From: JAICWP01 sp035278025
GTDB lineage: Bacteria > Acidobacteriota > Terriglobia > Terriglobales > Acidobacteriaceae
Length of the DNA: 26,931 bases
Direction: 5' to 3'
Assembly: GCA_035278025.1 (NCBI GenBank)
Contig: DATEJK010000135.1
Coordinates: forward strand, 1-26,931
The notes below the pieces were generated by a model. It saw nothing but the letters and a program-made list of their open reading frames with translations, searched no databases and was not told where the DNA came from. Below, piece by piece: positions 1 through 7,269 of the stretch. The translations under genes and the position numbers were made by a program. Every line of letters starts with the position of its first letter. Position 1 is the first letter of the stretch.

Positions 1-1
1 C

Positions 2-61
2 CCCGCCTACGCCGCCTATATGAGAAAAGTCCGCTGGCGCTGGTTTCCCGGCCTGGCGTAG
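2..61 (+). CDS. C-terminal tail of an unidentified protein (5' partial)
   Basis: An open frame entering from the left edge ends at TAG 59-61. It reads PAYAAYMRKVRWRWFPGLA. The Y-x-x-Y-M-x-x-V-R-W-R-x-x-P-G-L ending resembles the C-termini of isoprenylcysteine carboxyl methyltransferase-like or PEMT-like membrane enzymes, but 19 residues are too few to assign a function. It ends 35 bases before the mature 3' end of the convergent tRNA gene. Codon use looks like the rest of the window. Confidence 0.4.
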   Translation, partial: PAYAAYMRKVRWRWFPGLA

Positions 62-96
62 TTGCCGAAACGGGGGAATCTGGAAGGTCAAAACTC

Positions 97-172
97 TGGT
101 GAGCGCGGCAGGACTCGAACCTGCGACCCATGCCTTAAAAGGGCATTGCTCTACCAACTGAGCTACGCGCCC
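97..172 (-). tRNA. tRNA-Lys (anticodon TTT)
   Basis: Read on the minus strand the gene starts GGGCGCG at 172 and ends CGCGCTC plus discriminator A, then an encoded CCA (97-99). The acceptor stem is 7 bp with one G-T pair. The D-arm TAGCTCAGTTGGTAGAGC, anticodon loop CTTTTAA and T-arm CGCAGGTTCGAGTCCTGCG are canonical. Anticodon TTT decodes lysine AAA/AAG. With CCA it is 76 nt. An AT-rich stretch just upstream (about 183-194) could supply a -10 element, but no convincing -35 is visible. Confidence 0.97.
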
Positions 173-353
173 ACACTCTTTTGAATCTACCATATCCGGC
201 TGGCCCCAACCCCCCGCCGAATCGGCCGTTATCAATCGCGTGTCTGCAGCCCTGTCTGTTCCCGTGGAACGCCCGGCTCCAGCCGAGCGAAAAGAAAGCT
301 CTAAAACCCTGGTGCTCCTGCGAGACTCTATCTCTAGCGCCGACTCCCGAGTC

Positions 354-2087
354 CTATTTTCCTGCGTGCCTGAGCTCTTCTGCCCGTTGCAACTCCTTCT
401 TCGCCTCTGCCGCCCGCCCCAAATGCTGGTAGGCTTCCGCGAGTGTGGCGTGCGCCGCCGCCATCTCCGGCAGGCGTCCCGTAGCTATCTCCAGGTGCGT
501 GGCCGCGCCCTTCCAGTCGCCGGTATGGGTCAGCGCCTCTCCCATTTCGTAATAAGCCCAGGCCGCCTGCGGCTGGAGCTCAATCGCTTTGCGCAAAAGC
601 GGAACAGCCGCCGCGTATTGCCGCTCCTGCATTTTTGCCGTTCCCGCCGCGAATTGCGCCAGGAACATCTGCGGATGGCCCTTCAGCACGGCTTGCAGCG
701 CCGCGGTGGCTCTCTGCGGCTTGCCGTCCTCGATCTGCCGCATCGCATCTTCTATTTTGTTCGCGAGCGCAATCTCGTCTTTGGGGTCGGTGCCCGTAAC
801 CGCCCCTTCATTGCCCGAAACCGGCTTCTGCAATCCCACATATCCCAGCGAGGCCAGCTTCTGCAGTTCGCTGGAACTCAATTGCGCGCTGCTGCCGGCC
901 TTGCCCGTCATGCGCCCGTCAAAGGCCAGCAATTGTGCCGCCATGGTCCCCGCCGTGGCCTGCGAACTGCCTGCCAGATTGTGCGCCGCTCCCGGATCGC
1001 CGTCCGTATCGTAAAGCTCCGGTTTGGGCGCCCGAATGTACAGGTACTTGCCGGCCCGCCATGCTTCCAGCCGGCTCCAGCCGAACGCCTCCCGCGAGAA
1101 GTCAGAGCGCGCGTACGCCGCTTCGCCCATCCCGGCCTGCCGAATCGCCCGCAAGAGCGACTGGCCCTGCATCTGCGGCGGCACCGGCAGTCCCGCCAAT
1201 TCCAGTGCGGTTGGCGCCACATCCACCAGGCGCACGTGCGCTGCGGCTCTCGCCGCCCGGTTCTGGGGCAGCTTCACCAGCAAGGGAACGTGGATGGTTT
1301 CGTCATAAAGGAAAACATCGTGCGTCTCCTCGCCGTGCGCTCCCAGAGACTCGCCATGATCTCCGGCCACCATTATCAAGGCGGCGTCATATAATTTGCG
1401 CGCGCGCAGCGCGGCAAACAACTTGCTCAGCTGCGCGTCGGCGTACCTGATCTCTCCGTTGTACGCCGAACCTGTCCGCGCGAATCCTCCCGGCGGTTGA
1501 TAGGGCGCATGGGCATCGTTCAGCTCCAGCCAGAGGAAGAATGGTCCATTCCCCGGGCGCTGCAGCCAGGCGAGCGCACGCCCCACCACTTCCCCGCCGC
1601 GCCGTTCCACCGTTCCATATCGGCTTTCGCCCATTTGCGGCAGGCGGAATCCGGCGTCGTACTTTTCAAAACCGCGGTCGAAGCCGGGCGCAAAGCCGTC
1701 CCGCGCGTCTAGCTGCAACGTGCCCACAAACGCGGCCGTGCGATATCCTGCCGCGCGCAGCAGTTCCGGCAAGTAAGGCAGCGTTGCCCCCAGCCCCGCG
1801 CCCCATTCGCTCACGTTGTTGTAAGGCGGATAAGTGCCGGTCAGCAGCGCCGCGTGCGAAGCCACCGTGCTGGGCGATTGCGCGTAGGCATGTTCGAAGA
1901 CGATGCTCTGCCTGGCCAGGCCATCCAGGTTGGGCGTCAGCCCGCCCCTGGCGCCCAGAAAACCCATGTGGTCAGCCCGCACCGAGTCCAGGGTTACAAG
2001 AATGATGTTCGGTTTTTCTGCCGCCACCAGGGGGAACGAAAACAGCAGCGCGGCAAGCGCGCACCGCCAGATGAGCCGACCGCTCAT
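354..2087 (-). CDS. Secreted sulfatase-like (alkaline phosphatase superfamily) protein with C-terminal TPRs
   Basis: This is a 577-residue protein with an N-terminal signal peptide (about residues 1-22, hydrophobic core ALAALLFSFPLVA), a sulfatase-fold domain (about 25-400) and about three TPR repeats (about 450-575). Visible metal-site elements are LVTLDSVRADH (D34), N190-D191 with H193, and AGDHGES (D243, H244). The nucleophile region reads S-P-S-T-V-A-S-H-A-A-L-L-T-G. The C/S-x-P-S-R motif needed to make formylglycine is therefore absent, and T74 sits at the nucleophile position. It is better described as an AP-superfamily hydrolase or transferase of unknown substrate than as a proven sulfatase. 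The ATG (2085-2087) directly abuts the stop of the upstream aminotransferase gene (2088-2090), so the two are probably co-transcribed and translationally coupled. Likely periplasmic. The family is confident, the substrate unknown. Confidence 0.9.
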   Translation of the reverse strand: MSGRLIWRCALAALLFSFPLVAAEKPNIILVTLDSVRADHMGFLGARGGLTPNLDGLARQSIVFEHAYAQSPSTVASHAALLTGTYPPYNNVSEWGAGLGATLPYLPELLRAAGYRTAAFVGTLQLDARDGFAPGFDRGFEKYDAGFRLPQMGESRYGTVERRGGEVVGRALAWLQRPGNGPFFLWLELNDAHAPYQPPGGFARTGSAYNGEIRYADAQLSKLFAALRARKLYDAALIMVAGDHGESLGAHGEETHDVFLYDETIHVPLLVKLPQNRAARAAAHVRLVDVAPTALELAGLPVPPQMQGQSLLRAIRQAGMGEAAYARSDFSREAFGWSRLEAWRAGKYLYIRAPKPELYDTDGDPGAAHNLAGSSQATAGTMAAQLLAFDGRMTGKAGSSAQLSSSELQKLASLGYVGLQKPVSGNEGAVTGTDPKDEIALANKIEDAMRQIEDGKPQRATAALQAVLKGHPQMFLAQFAAGTAKMQERQYAAAVPLLRKAIELQPQAAWAYYEMGEALTHTGDWKGAATHLEIATGRLPEMAAAHATLAEAYQHLGRAAEAKKELQRAEELRHAGK

Positions 2088-3245
2088 CTATGCCTTGTAC
2101 CCTTCCGCCGCCAATGCCCGCCCCAGCTCACGCAGCAGGAACTGCACGTTTTCCTCGGTGGCCAGCGGACCCATGATGCCGATGCGGAACACCTTGCCCG
2201 CCAGCGGCCCAAAGCCACTCTGGATCTCAATACCCTGCTCCTCCAGCAGCCGTTTCCTGACCTTGGCGTCATCCACGCCTGCAGGCACGCATACCGTGTT
2301 GAGGGTGGGAATCCGCTCCCCTTCCGGCACAAACATCCGCAGCCCCATATTCTCAATGCCTTTGACGAACTTCGAATGGCAGCGCCGGTGTCTTTCCCAG
2401 CGCTTCTCCACCCCTTCTTCGGCCACCAGCACCAGGGCTTCGCGCAGGGCATAGAACATGGAAATGGGCGCGGTGTGGTGGTAGCGGTGCGAAACCGTCG
2501 AGTAGTCGTAAATCAGCTTCAAATCGAAATACCAATTGGGCACCGGCGTGCGCCGCTGCCCCAGCCACTCCATGGCTCGCTGCGAAAGCGCCATGGGCGA
2601 AAGTCCCGGCGGGCAACTCAAGCCTTTCTGCGTGCAGCTATAAGCCACATCAATCCCGGTCTTATCTACCTCCACCGGCAGCCCTCCCAGCGAGGTCACA
2701 CAATCGGCGATCACCATCGCTCCGGCTTCGTGTGCCGCCGCGCAGAGTGCCTTCCCCGGCTGCAGCACGCCGGTGGAAGTTTCCGCCTGCACATAGGCCA
2801 CCACCTGTGGCTTCTCCCGGCGAATGAACTCCCGCGCCTCATCGTCGCTGAACGCCCCGCCCCAGGCCTTCTCCAGGCGAACCACCTCTGCTCCGTGCCG
2901 CTTGGCCATTTCTGTGATCCGGTCACAGAAAAAGCCGTTGGCAAACACGGCGCATTTCATGCCTGGCTCCACGAAATTGGAGACTGCCGCCTCCATCCCC
3001 CCGCTGCCCGTACCCGACACCGCCAGCGTGACTCCCTGCTCAGCGCCGAACACCATCTTCAGCAACCCCTGTACGTCCTCCATGACGCTGAAGAAATACG
3101 GGTCCACGTGGCTCACGATGGGCTTGGCTATCGCTTCATAGACCCGGGTATGCACTTGCGTTGGCCCAGGTCCGAACAGGTAACGCCGTGGTGGTTGTAA
3201 CTGGGAGAACTTCTGTGCGCGAACACTATCAGTGGTGGTGGCCAT
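2088..3245 (-). CDS. Alanine/serine-glyoxylate-type aminotransferase (class V, PLP)
   Basis: This 385-residue fold-type I PLP enzyme closely resembles alanine-glyoxylate aminotransferase. Visible features are the N-terminal FGPGPTQVHTRV, the PLP phosphate-side segment SGTGSGGMEAAV (about 77-88), ADCVTSLGG with D181 pairing to the pyridine nitrogen, YSCTQKGL with Schiff-base Lys207, the YHHTAPISMFYALREAL segment, and a C-terminal RIG motif. The probable reaction is amino transfer from alanine or serine to glyoxylate in the cytosol. Serine-pyruvate and related 2-oxo-acid aminotransferases are close alternatives. The start ATG at 3243-3245 follows a purine-rich AAAGGAAAG ribosome-binding stretch. 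The gene leads a two-gene unit with the sulfatase-like gene, and its upstream region holds the GATAA-box cluster shared with the divergent CBS gene. Confidence 0.92.
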   Translation of the reverse strand: MATTTDSVRAQKFSQLQPPRRYLFGPGPTQVHTRVYEAIAKPIVSHVDPYFFSVMEDVQGLLKMVFGAEQGVTLAVSGTGSGGMEAAVSNFVEPGMKCAVFANGFFCDRITEMAKRHGAEVVRLEKAWGGAFSDDEAREFIRREKPQVVAYVQAETSTGVLQPGKALCAAAHEAGAMVIADCVTSLGGLPVEVDKTGIDVAYSCTQKGLSCPPGLSPMALSQRAMEWLGQRRTPVPNWYFDLKLIYDYSTVSHRYHHTAPISMFYALREALVLVAEEGVEKRWERHRRCHSKFVKGIENMGLRMFVPEGERIPTLNTVCVPAGVDDAKVRKRLLEEQGIEIQSGFGPLAGKVFRIGIMGPLATEENVQFLLRELGRALAAEGYKA

Positions 3246-3390
3246 TCTTTCCTTTTTCTCGCTCAGCCCGGCCCGCTCCGTGAAGCAGAACCGCCGTCTC
3301 GCGGCAGGCGCTGGCGCTATAGCTGACTAGTCGCTGTGAAGCGGGATTCCTCCATTCTGCGGTCCGCCCCGCATCGCGGTCAACTCATAG

Positions 3391-3477
3391 TTGTTATCAC
3401 GCTGATAAACAATGTTAATCACCCCGGTTTGGCCCGCCCTTTTCGATAAGCCCAGTTTATCGCCGCGATAACAACAA
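3391..3477. promoter_or_regulatory. Cluster of GATAA/TTATC boxes, candidate operator in divergent intergenic region
   Basis: The 304-base gap between the aminotransferase (minus) and the CBS-domain gene (plus) holds five GATAA/TTATC boxes: 3394-3398, 3404-3408, 3445-3449, 3457-3461 and 3467-3471. Two of the pairs form dyads with the same 5-base spacer. These are TTGTTATC-N5-GATAAACAA (3391-3412) and, in inverted orientation, GTTTATC-N5-GATAACAAC (3455-3475). A third dyad, CGATAA-N7-TTATCG, spans 3444-3462. The arrangement looks like paired binding sites for a dimeric regulator of the divergent genes. The regulator is not identified. The rest of the gap (3246-3390, 3478-3536) shows nothing recognisable. 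Confidence 0.45.
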
Positions 3478-3536
3478 TCATTTTGACGGCCCCCACAAAT
3501 TCCATCACAATACCGGCCTCTTGCGGCAGCGCAGGC

Positions 3537-3543
3537 AAGGAGG
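3537..3543 (+). promoter_or_regulatory. Strong ribosome-binding site deciding a TTG start
   Basis: AAGGAGG lies six bases upstream of TTG 3550-3552. No ATG or GTG in this frame offers a comparable site, so it fixes the unusual start of the CBS-domain gene. Confidence 0.8.
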
Positions 3544-3549
3544 CGCTAC

Positions 3550-3987
3550 TTGAATATCCTGGAACTGTGTGACCGGCAAACCGCGGCGGTTGGGGTAGGC
3601 GCGTCGGTAGCTGAGGCCATACGCACCATGTTGTCCTGCGGCGTGGGCGGCGTCGCCGTACTCGATGATGCTGGTCACGTCCTCGGCATTTTTACCGAGC
3701 GCGATGTGCTGATAAAGCTTGCTCTCAGCCGCCGCGACCCCTCTGCCACTCCCATCCTCGAGGTGATGACCACGGGCGTGGAAACCGCCAAGCCCGGGAT
3801 CACCGCGGGCGAGGCGCTTAGCCTGATGATGGAACACCATTTCCGCCACTTGCCTATCGTGGATGATGGCGGCAGGCTGCTAGGCATCCTCTCCCTGCGC
3901 AATTTGCTGCAGTGGCGCACCGATGACTTGGGCCGCGAACTCGATGCCCTGGAGCAGTACTACGGCAATGACAGCCTGGGAGGCTGA
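3550..3987 (+). CDS. CBS-pair domain protein
   Basis: This is a 145-residue soluble protein made almost wholly of two CBS motifs: residues about 1-60 (VGVGASVAEAIRTM ... GIFTERDVL) and about 70-125 (AGEALSLMMEHHFRHLPIVDD ... GILSLRNLL). Both carry the V-x-D-x-x-G-x-x-x-G-I-x-(T/S) pattern seen in adenosine-nucleotide-binding CBS pairs. Such stand-alone pairs usually sense AMP, ATP or SAM, or modulate a partner, but the ligand cannot be read from sequence. The TTG start is supported by AAGGAGG six bases upstream. The gene is divergent from the aminotransferase across the GATAA cluster, and no partner effector is fused or adjacent. Confidence 0.9.
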   Translation: MNILELCDRQTAAVGVGASVAEAIRTMLSCGVGGVAVLDDAGHVLGIFTERDVLIKLALSRRDPSATPILEVMTTGVETAKPGITAGEALSLMMEHHFRHLPIVDDGGRLLGILSLRNLLQWRTDDLGRELDALEQYYGNDSLGG

Positions 3988-4034
3988 AAAGGGCGATGCA
4001 GGAGCGCCATTTTCCGCCATGCTCCGGCCCCGCC

Positions 4035-4063
4035 TTGACTTTCCCCTCCCCTTTGCACTAAAA
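4035..4063 (+). promoter_or_regulatory. Possible sigma-70-like promoter of the AP-superfamily operon
   Basis: TTGACT (4035-4040) is followed after 17 bases by CTAAAA (4058-4063), about 115 bases upstream of the GTG start at 4178. The -35 is good and the -10 is poor. This is offered only because it is the one promoter-like pair in the 190-base gap after the CBS gene. Confidence 0.25.
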
Positions 4064-4177
4064 GCTAAGCATCTCGAATTCCCAGCAACCCAAGCCAAAA
4101 GCACGCGTGTTTTCGCCAGCCTCTCAGTCCGCCACCCGCCGCCCGCTCCGGCCCCCTTCTGAAAATGGAGTCCTGCC

Positions 4178-6193
4178 GTGAGCAAGGCGAAGTGGCTTAT
4201 GGTCGCGGCAGTGATCTGCGCTGCCGCCGGCCTGCTCTATTCCCAGCTTCCCGCGCGCAACCGCTACCGTGGCGAGCACAAGCTCATCATTCTGGGCATT
4301 GACGGCATGGATCCGCAGCTGCTGGAGCGCTTTATGCGCGAAGGCAAAATGCCCAATTTCGCCTCCCTGGCGCGGGAAGGCTCGTTCACCCGCCTTACCA
4401 CCAGCACTCCTCCGCAAAGCCCCGTAGCCTGGTCCAACCTGATCACCGGCCTCGACCCCGGCGGCCACGGTATCTTCGATTTCGTCCACCGCGACCCGGC
4501 CACCATGGAACCCTACCTGTCCACTTCCAAGGTCGAGCCGCCCAGGCACAACCTGCATTTGGGCTCCTGGGTCATTCCTCTGGGTAGCGGCACCGCCGAA
4601 CTGCTCCGACACGGCCAGCCCTTCTGGAACATCCTGGAAGACCACGGCATTCCCACCAGCGTTTTTCATATGCCCGCCAACTTCCCGCCCAGCGCTTCCA
4701 AGGCCCGCACCCTGGCCGGCATGGGCACGCCTGACCTGCGCGGCGGCTACGGGACTTTCAGCTTTTATACCGACGACCCAACCGTTCAGGCCGGCGAAGT
4801 CGAAGGCGGCGAAATTATTCCTGTCATGGTTCAGAACTGGCGCGTCACCGCCAATCTGGAAGGCCCCAAGAACAGCTTTCGCAGGGGCTGGCCTCCCGCC
4901 CTGGTTCCCTTTACCGTTTCGGTGGACCCGGTTTCTCCAGCCGCCAAGATCGCCATTCAGGACGAGGAATTTGTCCTTCGTGAAGGCGAATGGAGCGGCT
5001 GGGTGCACGTGAATTTTTCTCTGATTCCCGGCCTGGAAAGCGTCAGCGGCATTTGCCGCTTCTTTCTCAAGCAGGTGCACCCGCGTTTTCAGCTCTACAT
5101 TTCTCCGGTCAACATTGACCCTGCCGAGCCGGCCCTGCCCCTCTCAACCCCCGCCAGCCTCTCCCGGGATTTGTGGCGCGAGGTGGGCGACTTCTATACC
5201 CAGGGCATCGCCGAAGACACCAAGGCCCTTTCCGATGGCGTGCTGGATGACGGCGAATATCTGCAGCAGGCGCGCGAAGTCGCCTCCGAGCAGCACCGCA
5301 TTTTCAACGCCGAGTTTCCCAAGTTCCGCCGCGGCGTCTTCTTCTTTTATTTTTCCAGCCTCGACCTGAACGGCCACATGATGTGGCGCCTCATGGACTC
5401 CCATCATCCGGCTTACGACCCCGCCCTGACGGCGCGGTATGGAAACCCACTGGAAACCTTTTACCAGCAGATTGACCGCGTGCTGGGCAAGGTGCTCTCC
5501 AAGCTCGATGCCAATACCACCCTGCTGGTCCTCTCTGACCATGGCTTTGCACCTTTCTACCGTTCCTTTAACCTGAACACCTGGCTGCTCAACAACGGCT
5601 ACATCGCCCTCAAGCCCGGCGTTAATCAAGAAGAGGGCCAGTACTTCACCAATGTGGATTGGAGCCGTACCCGCGCTTATGGCCTGGGTTTGAACGGTCT
5701 TTACTTGAATATGAAAGGACGGGAAAAGAACGGAATCGTGCAGCCCGGCCGAGAGGCCGACGCCCTGCTCGATGAGCTCAGCGCCAAACTCCTGACGGTC
5801 CGCGATCCGGCCACCGGCCTGCCCGTGATCACACGCATGAGCCGAACCTCCAAGGTTTACCACGGTGCCTTCGTGCCGGACGCACCCGATTTCATCGTGG
5901 GCTACAATCGCGGCTACCGCGCTGGCTGGAAGACCATTCTGGGCGCCTTTCCCCGCCAGCTCTTGGAGGACAACACCTACGCCTGGAGCGGAGACCACTG
6001 CATGGACTACAGCCTGGTCCCCGGCGTACTGCTCAGCAACCGTAAGATTGAAGCTCCGTCGCCCGCCCTCACCGATATTGCTCCCACCATCCTGGCCGAA
6101 TTTGGTATCGCTCCTGGGCAAGGTATGATGGGTCATCCGGTGTTCCAGTCCCCAGCCGCACCCCGTTCTCAAACCGCTGCTTTAGGCCGCTGA
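4178..6193 (+). CDS. AP-superfamily phosphohydrolase/phosphodiesterase (COG3379-like), membrane-anchored
   Basis: This 671-residue protein has an N-terminal hydrophobic segment (about residues 6-22, signal anchor or signal peptide), then a type I phosphodiesterase/nucleotide-pyrophosphatase-like domain. Metal and catalytic elements are LIILGIDGMDP (D42), TPPQSPVAWSNLITG with S81 at the nucleophile position, and LSDHGF (D454, H455). The positive N-terminus followed by one hydrophobic segment predicts a periplasmic catalytic domain. The substrate is unknown; phosphodiester or phosphomonoester chemistry is inferred from the fold. The GTG start is chosen because GGAG lies seven bases upstream. 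It is the first gene of a four-gene operon and is paralogous to the last one (7266-9530), sharing blocks such as SPVAWS, LNTWL, VDWSRTRAYxxGLNGL and the WSGDHC tail. The next gene begins eight bases after its TGA. Confidence 0.9.
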   Translation: MSKAKWLMVAAVICAAAGLLYSQLPARNRYRGEHKLIILGIDGMDPQLLERFMREGKMPNFASLAREGSFTRLTTSTPPQSPVAWSNLITGLDPGGHGIFDFVHRDPATMEPYLSTSKVEPPRHNLHLGSWVIPLGSGTAELLRHGQPFWNILEDHGIPTSVFHMPANFPPSASKARTLAGMGTPDLRGGYGTFSFYTDDPTVQAGEVEGGEIIPVMVQNWRVTANLEGPKNSFRRGWPPALVPFTVSVDPVSPAAKIAIQDEEFVLREGEWSGWVHVNFSLIPGLESVSGICRFFLKQVHPRFQLYISPVNIDPAEPALPLSTPASLSRDLWREVGDFYTQGIAEDTKALSDGVLDDGEYLQQAREVASEQHRIFNAEFPKFRRGVFFFYFSSLDLNGHMMWRLMDSHHPAYDPALTARYGNPLETFYQQIDRVLGKVLSKLDANTTLLVLSDHGFAPFYRSFNLNTWLLNNGYIALKPGVNQEEGQYFTNVDWSRTRAYGLGLNGLYLNMKGREKNGIVQPGREADALLDELSAKLLTVRDPATGLPVITRMSRTSKVYHGAFVPDAPDFIVGYNRGYRAGWKTILGAFPRQLLEDNTYAWSGDHCMDYSLVPGVLLSNRKIEAPSPALTDIAPTILAEFGIAPGQGMMGHPVFQSPAAPRSQTAALGR

Positions 6194-6201
6194 AGGAGAG
6201 C

Positions 6202-6411
6202 ATGGTTATGTTCGGTTACAAGCTGAAGATTGATGACGATCTGCTGGAAAAGTTGAGGAAGTGCTCGGAGACAGCCGGCTACGCTTCGGTGGACGAGTTT
6301 ATTGTTCACGTGCTGGAGAAGGAAGCTACCGCGATCCTGGGCGCCGACAGCAGCTCCGCCTCGGAAGAGGAAATCAAGAAGCGCCTGCGTGGCCTGGGTT
6401 ACATCGAGTAG
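6202..6411 (+). CDS. Small ribbon-helix-helix-like protein of the AP-superfamily operon
   Basis: This 69-residue acidic protein has a short beta-like start (GYKLKIDDD) followed by two helices (LLEKLRKCSETAGY; VDEFIVHVLEKEAT). That layout resembles Arc/MetJ-type ribbon-helix-helix proteins. The charged tail SEEEIKKRLRGLGYIE is extra. AAGGAG (6193-6198) overlaps the end of the upstream gene. It is three bases from ATG 6202 and nine from a second in-frame ATG at 6208, so the latter may be the true start. Its place between a phosphohydrolase and a membrane-protein gene suggests an operon-specific regulator or a small accessory subunit. The DNA-binding role is inferred from fold pattern only. Confidence 0.75.
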   Translation: MVMFGYKLKIDDDLLEKLRKCSETAGYASVDEFIVHVLEKEATAILGADSSSASEEEIKKRLRGLGYIE

Positions 6412-6459
6412 CGCGCAACACCAGCCCCGCGGGGACGGCACTAACAAGAGATAACGGCC

Positions 6460-7269
6460 ATGGCTCTGGGCACCTCAACATCGAATCTTTGTATCTTGAT
6501 ACCCATCGCCTCCCGCCATGCCCTTCTCGTCCTTCTCATTTTCTCTGTCCTCACTGGCCTGGTGATGATTATCCTCTTCGGCTACCTCTCCGACCAGAGC
6601 GCGGTGCGCCGCGCCAAGGACCAGCTGCGCGCCCAACTACTTGCCGTGCGCCTCTTCCAGGACCAGCCTCAGGTGGTAGTGCGCGCCTACGGCCGCATCC
6701 TGACCGGCACCGGGCGTTATCTGCGCGTTTCCTTCAAGCCGCTGGCCGTTATCATCCTGCCCATGATCGCCTTGCTTGTGTACGGCGATCGCTATCTAGG
6801 CTCGCTTCCCTTTCAGACCAACCAGCCCATTCTGCTCAAGGCGAAACTGGACAAGCCCGGCGCTCTGGACGAGGTTGCTCTTCGCCTGCCGCCCGGTTTA
6901 AGCGAGTCCGCGCCCGCCGTTCACGTCGCGGACAACAATGAAGTGGTCTGGCGCCTGGTCGCCTCCGCCGACGGCGATTACACTGTGAATGTCCTGGCGG
7001 AGGGCCAGCAAGTGGACAAACAAGTGGTGGTCTCCAGCAACCTCGTCCATCTCTCGGACTGCCGCATGCGCGGCCAGTTCTTCCAGCGCTTACTCGATTG
7101 CGCCGAACCCGCCCTGCCCGCCGCCTCCTCTGTTCGCCTGCTGGCCGTAAACTATCCCGCGCGCGACATTGACGTCGGACCCTGGACCACCAACTGGCTG
7201 GTCATCTATTTCGTCGTTTCTCTCGCCGCCGCCCTGCTTTTTAAATTCATTCTGGGTATTGAAATATGA
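6460..7269 (+). CDS. Three-pass membrane protein with cytoplasmic helical hairpin and periplasmic domain
   Basis: This 269-residue protein has predicted membrane segments at about 20-42, 89-107 and 246-264. Between the first two lies a charged, coiled-coil-like stretch (about 46-86, DQSAVRRAKDQLRAQLLAVR onward). Between the second and third is a beta-rich domain of about 135 residues. A helical cytoplasmic hairpin between two membrane helices, with the RRAKDQL-type motif, recalls Oxa1/YidC/DUF106-type proteins. The similarity is by pattern and would need a structural search. The stop TGA overlaps the ATG of the next gene (ATGA at 7266-7269), indicating translational coupling to the second AP-superfamily gene. 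The start ATG 6460 has only a weak purine-rich site upstream (AAGAGA). Function unknown. Confidence 0.8.
   Translation: MALGTSTSNLCILIPIASRHALLVLLIFSVLTGLVMIILFGYLSDQSAVRRAKDQLRAQLLAVRLFQDQPQVVVRAYGRILTGTGRYLRVSFKPLAVIILPMIALLVYGDRYLGSLPFQTNQPILLKAKLDKPGALDEVALRLPPGLSESAPAVHVADNNEVVWRLVASADGDYTVNVLAEGQQVDKQVVVSSNLVHLSDCRMRGQFFQRLLDCAEPALPAASSVRLLAVNYPARDIDVGPWTTNWLVIYFVVSLAAALLFKFILGIEI

Noticed and set aside
240..1394. A 384-codon plus-strand frame opposite the sulfatase-like gene
   Set aside because: The product is very rich in Arg, Leu and His with no family motif. It mirrors the codon pattern of the real minus-strand gene.
1854..3200. A 448-codon plus-strand frame opposite the aminotransferase
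   Set aside because: It spans the junction of two real minus-strand genes and has no protein-like features.
4124..6172. Two long minus-strand frames opposite the first AP-superfamily gene
   Set aside because: They are complements of a gene with clear catalytic motifs. Their Gly/Ala/Val/His-rich composition is typical of shadow frames.
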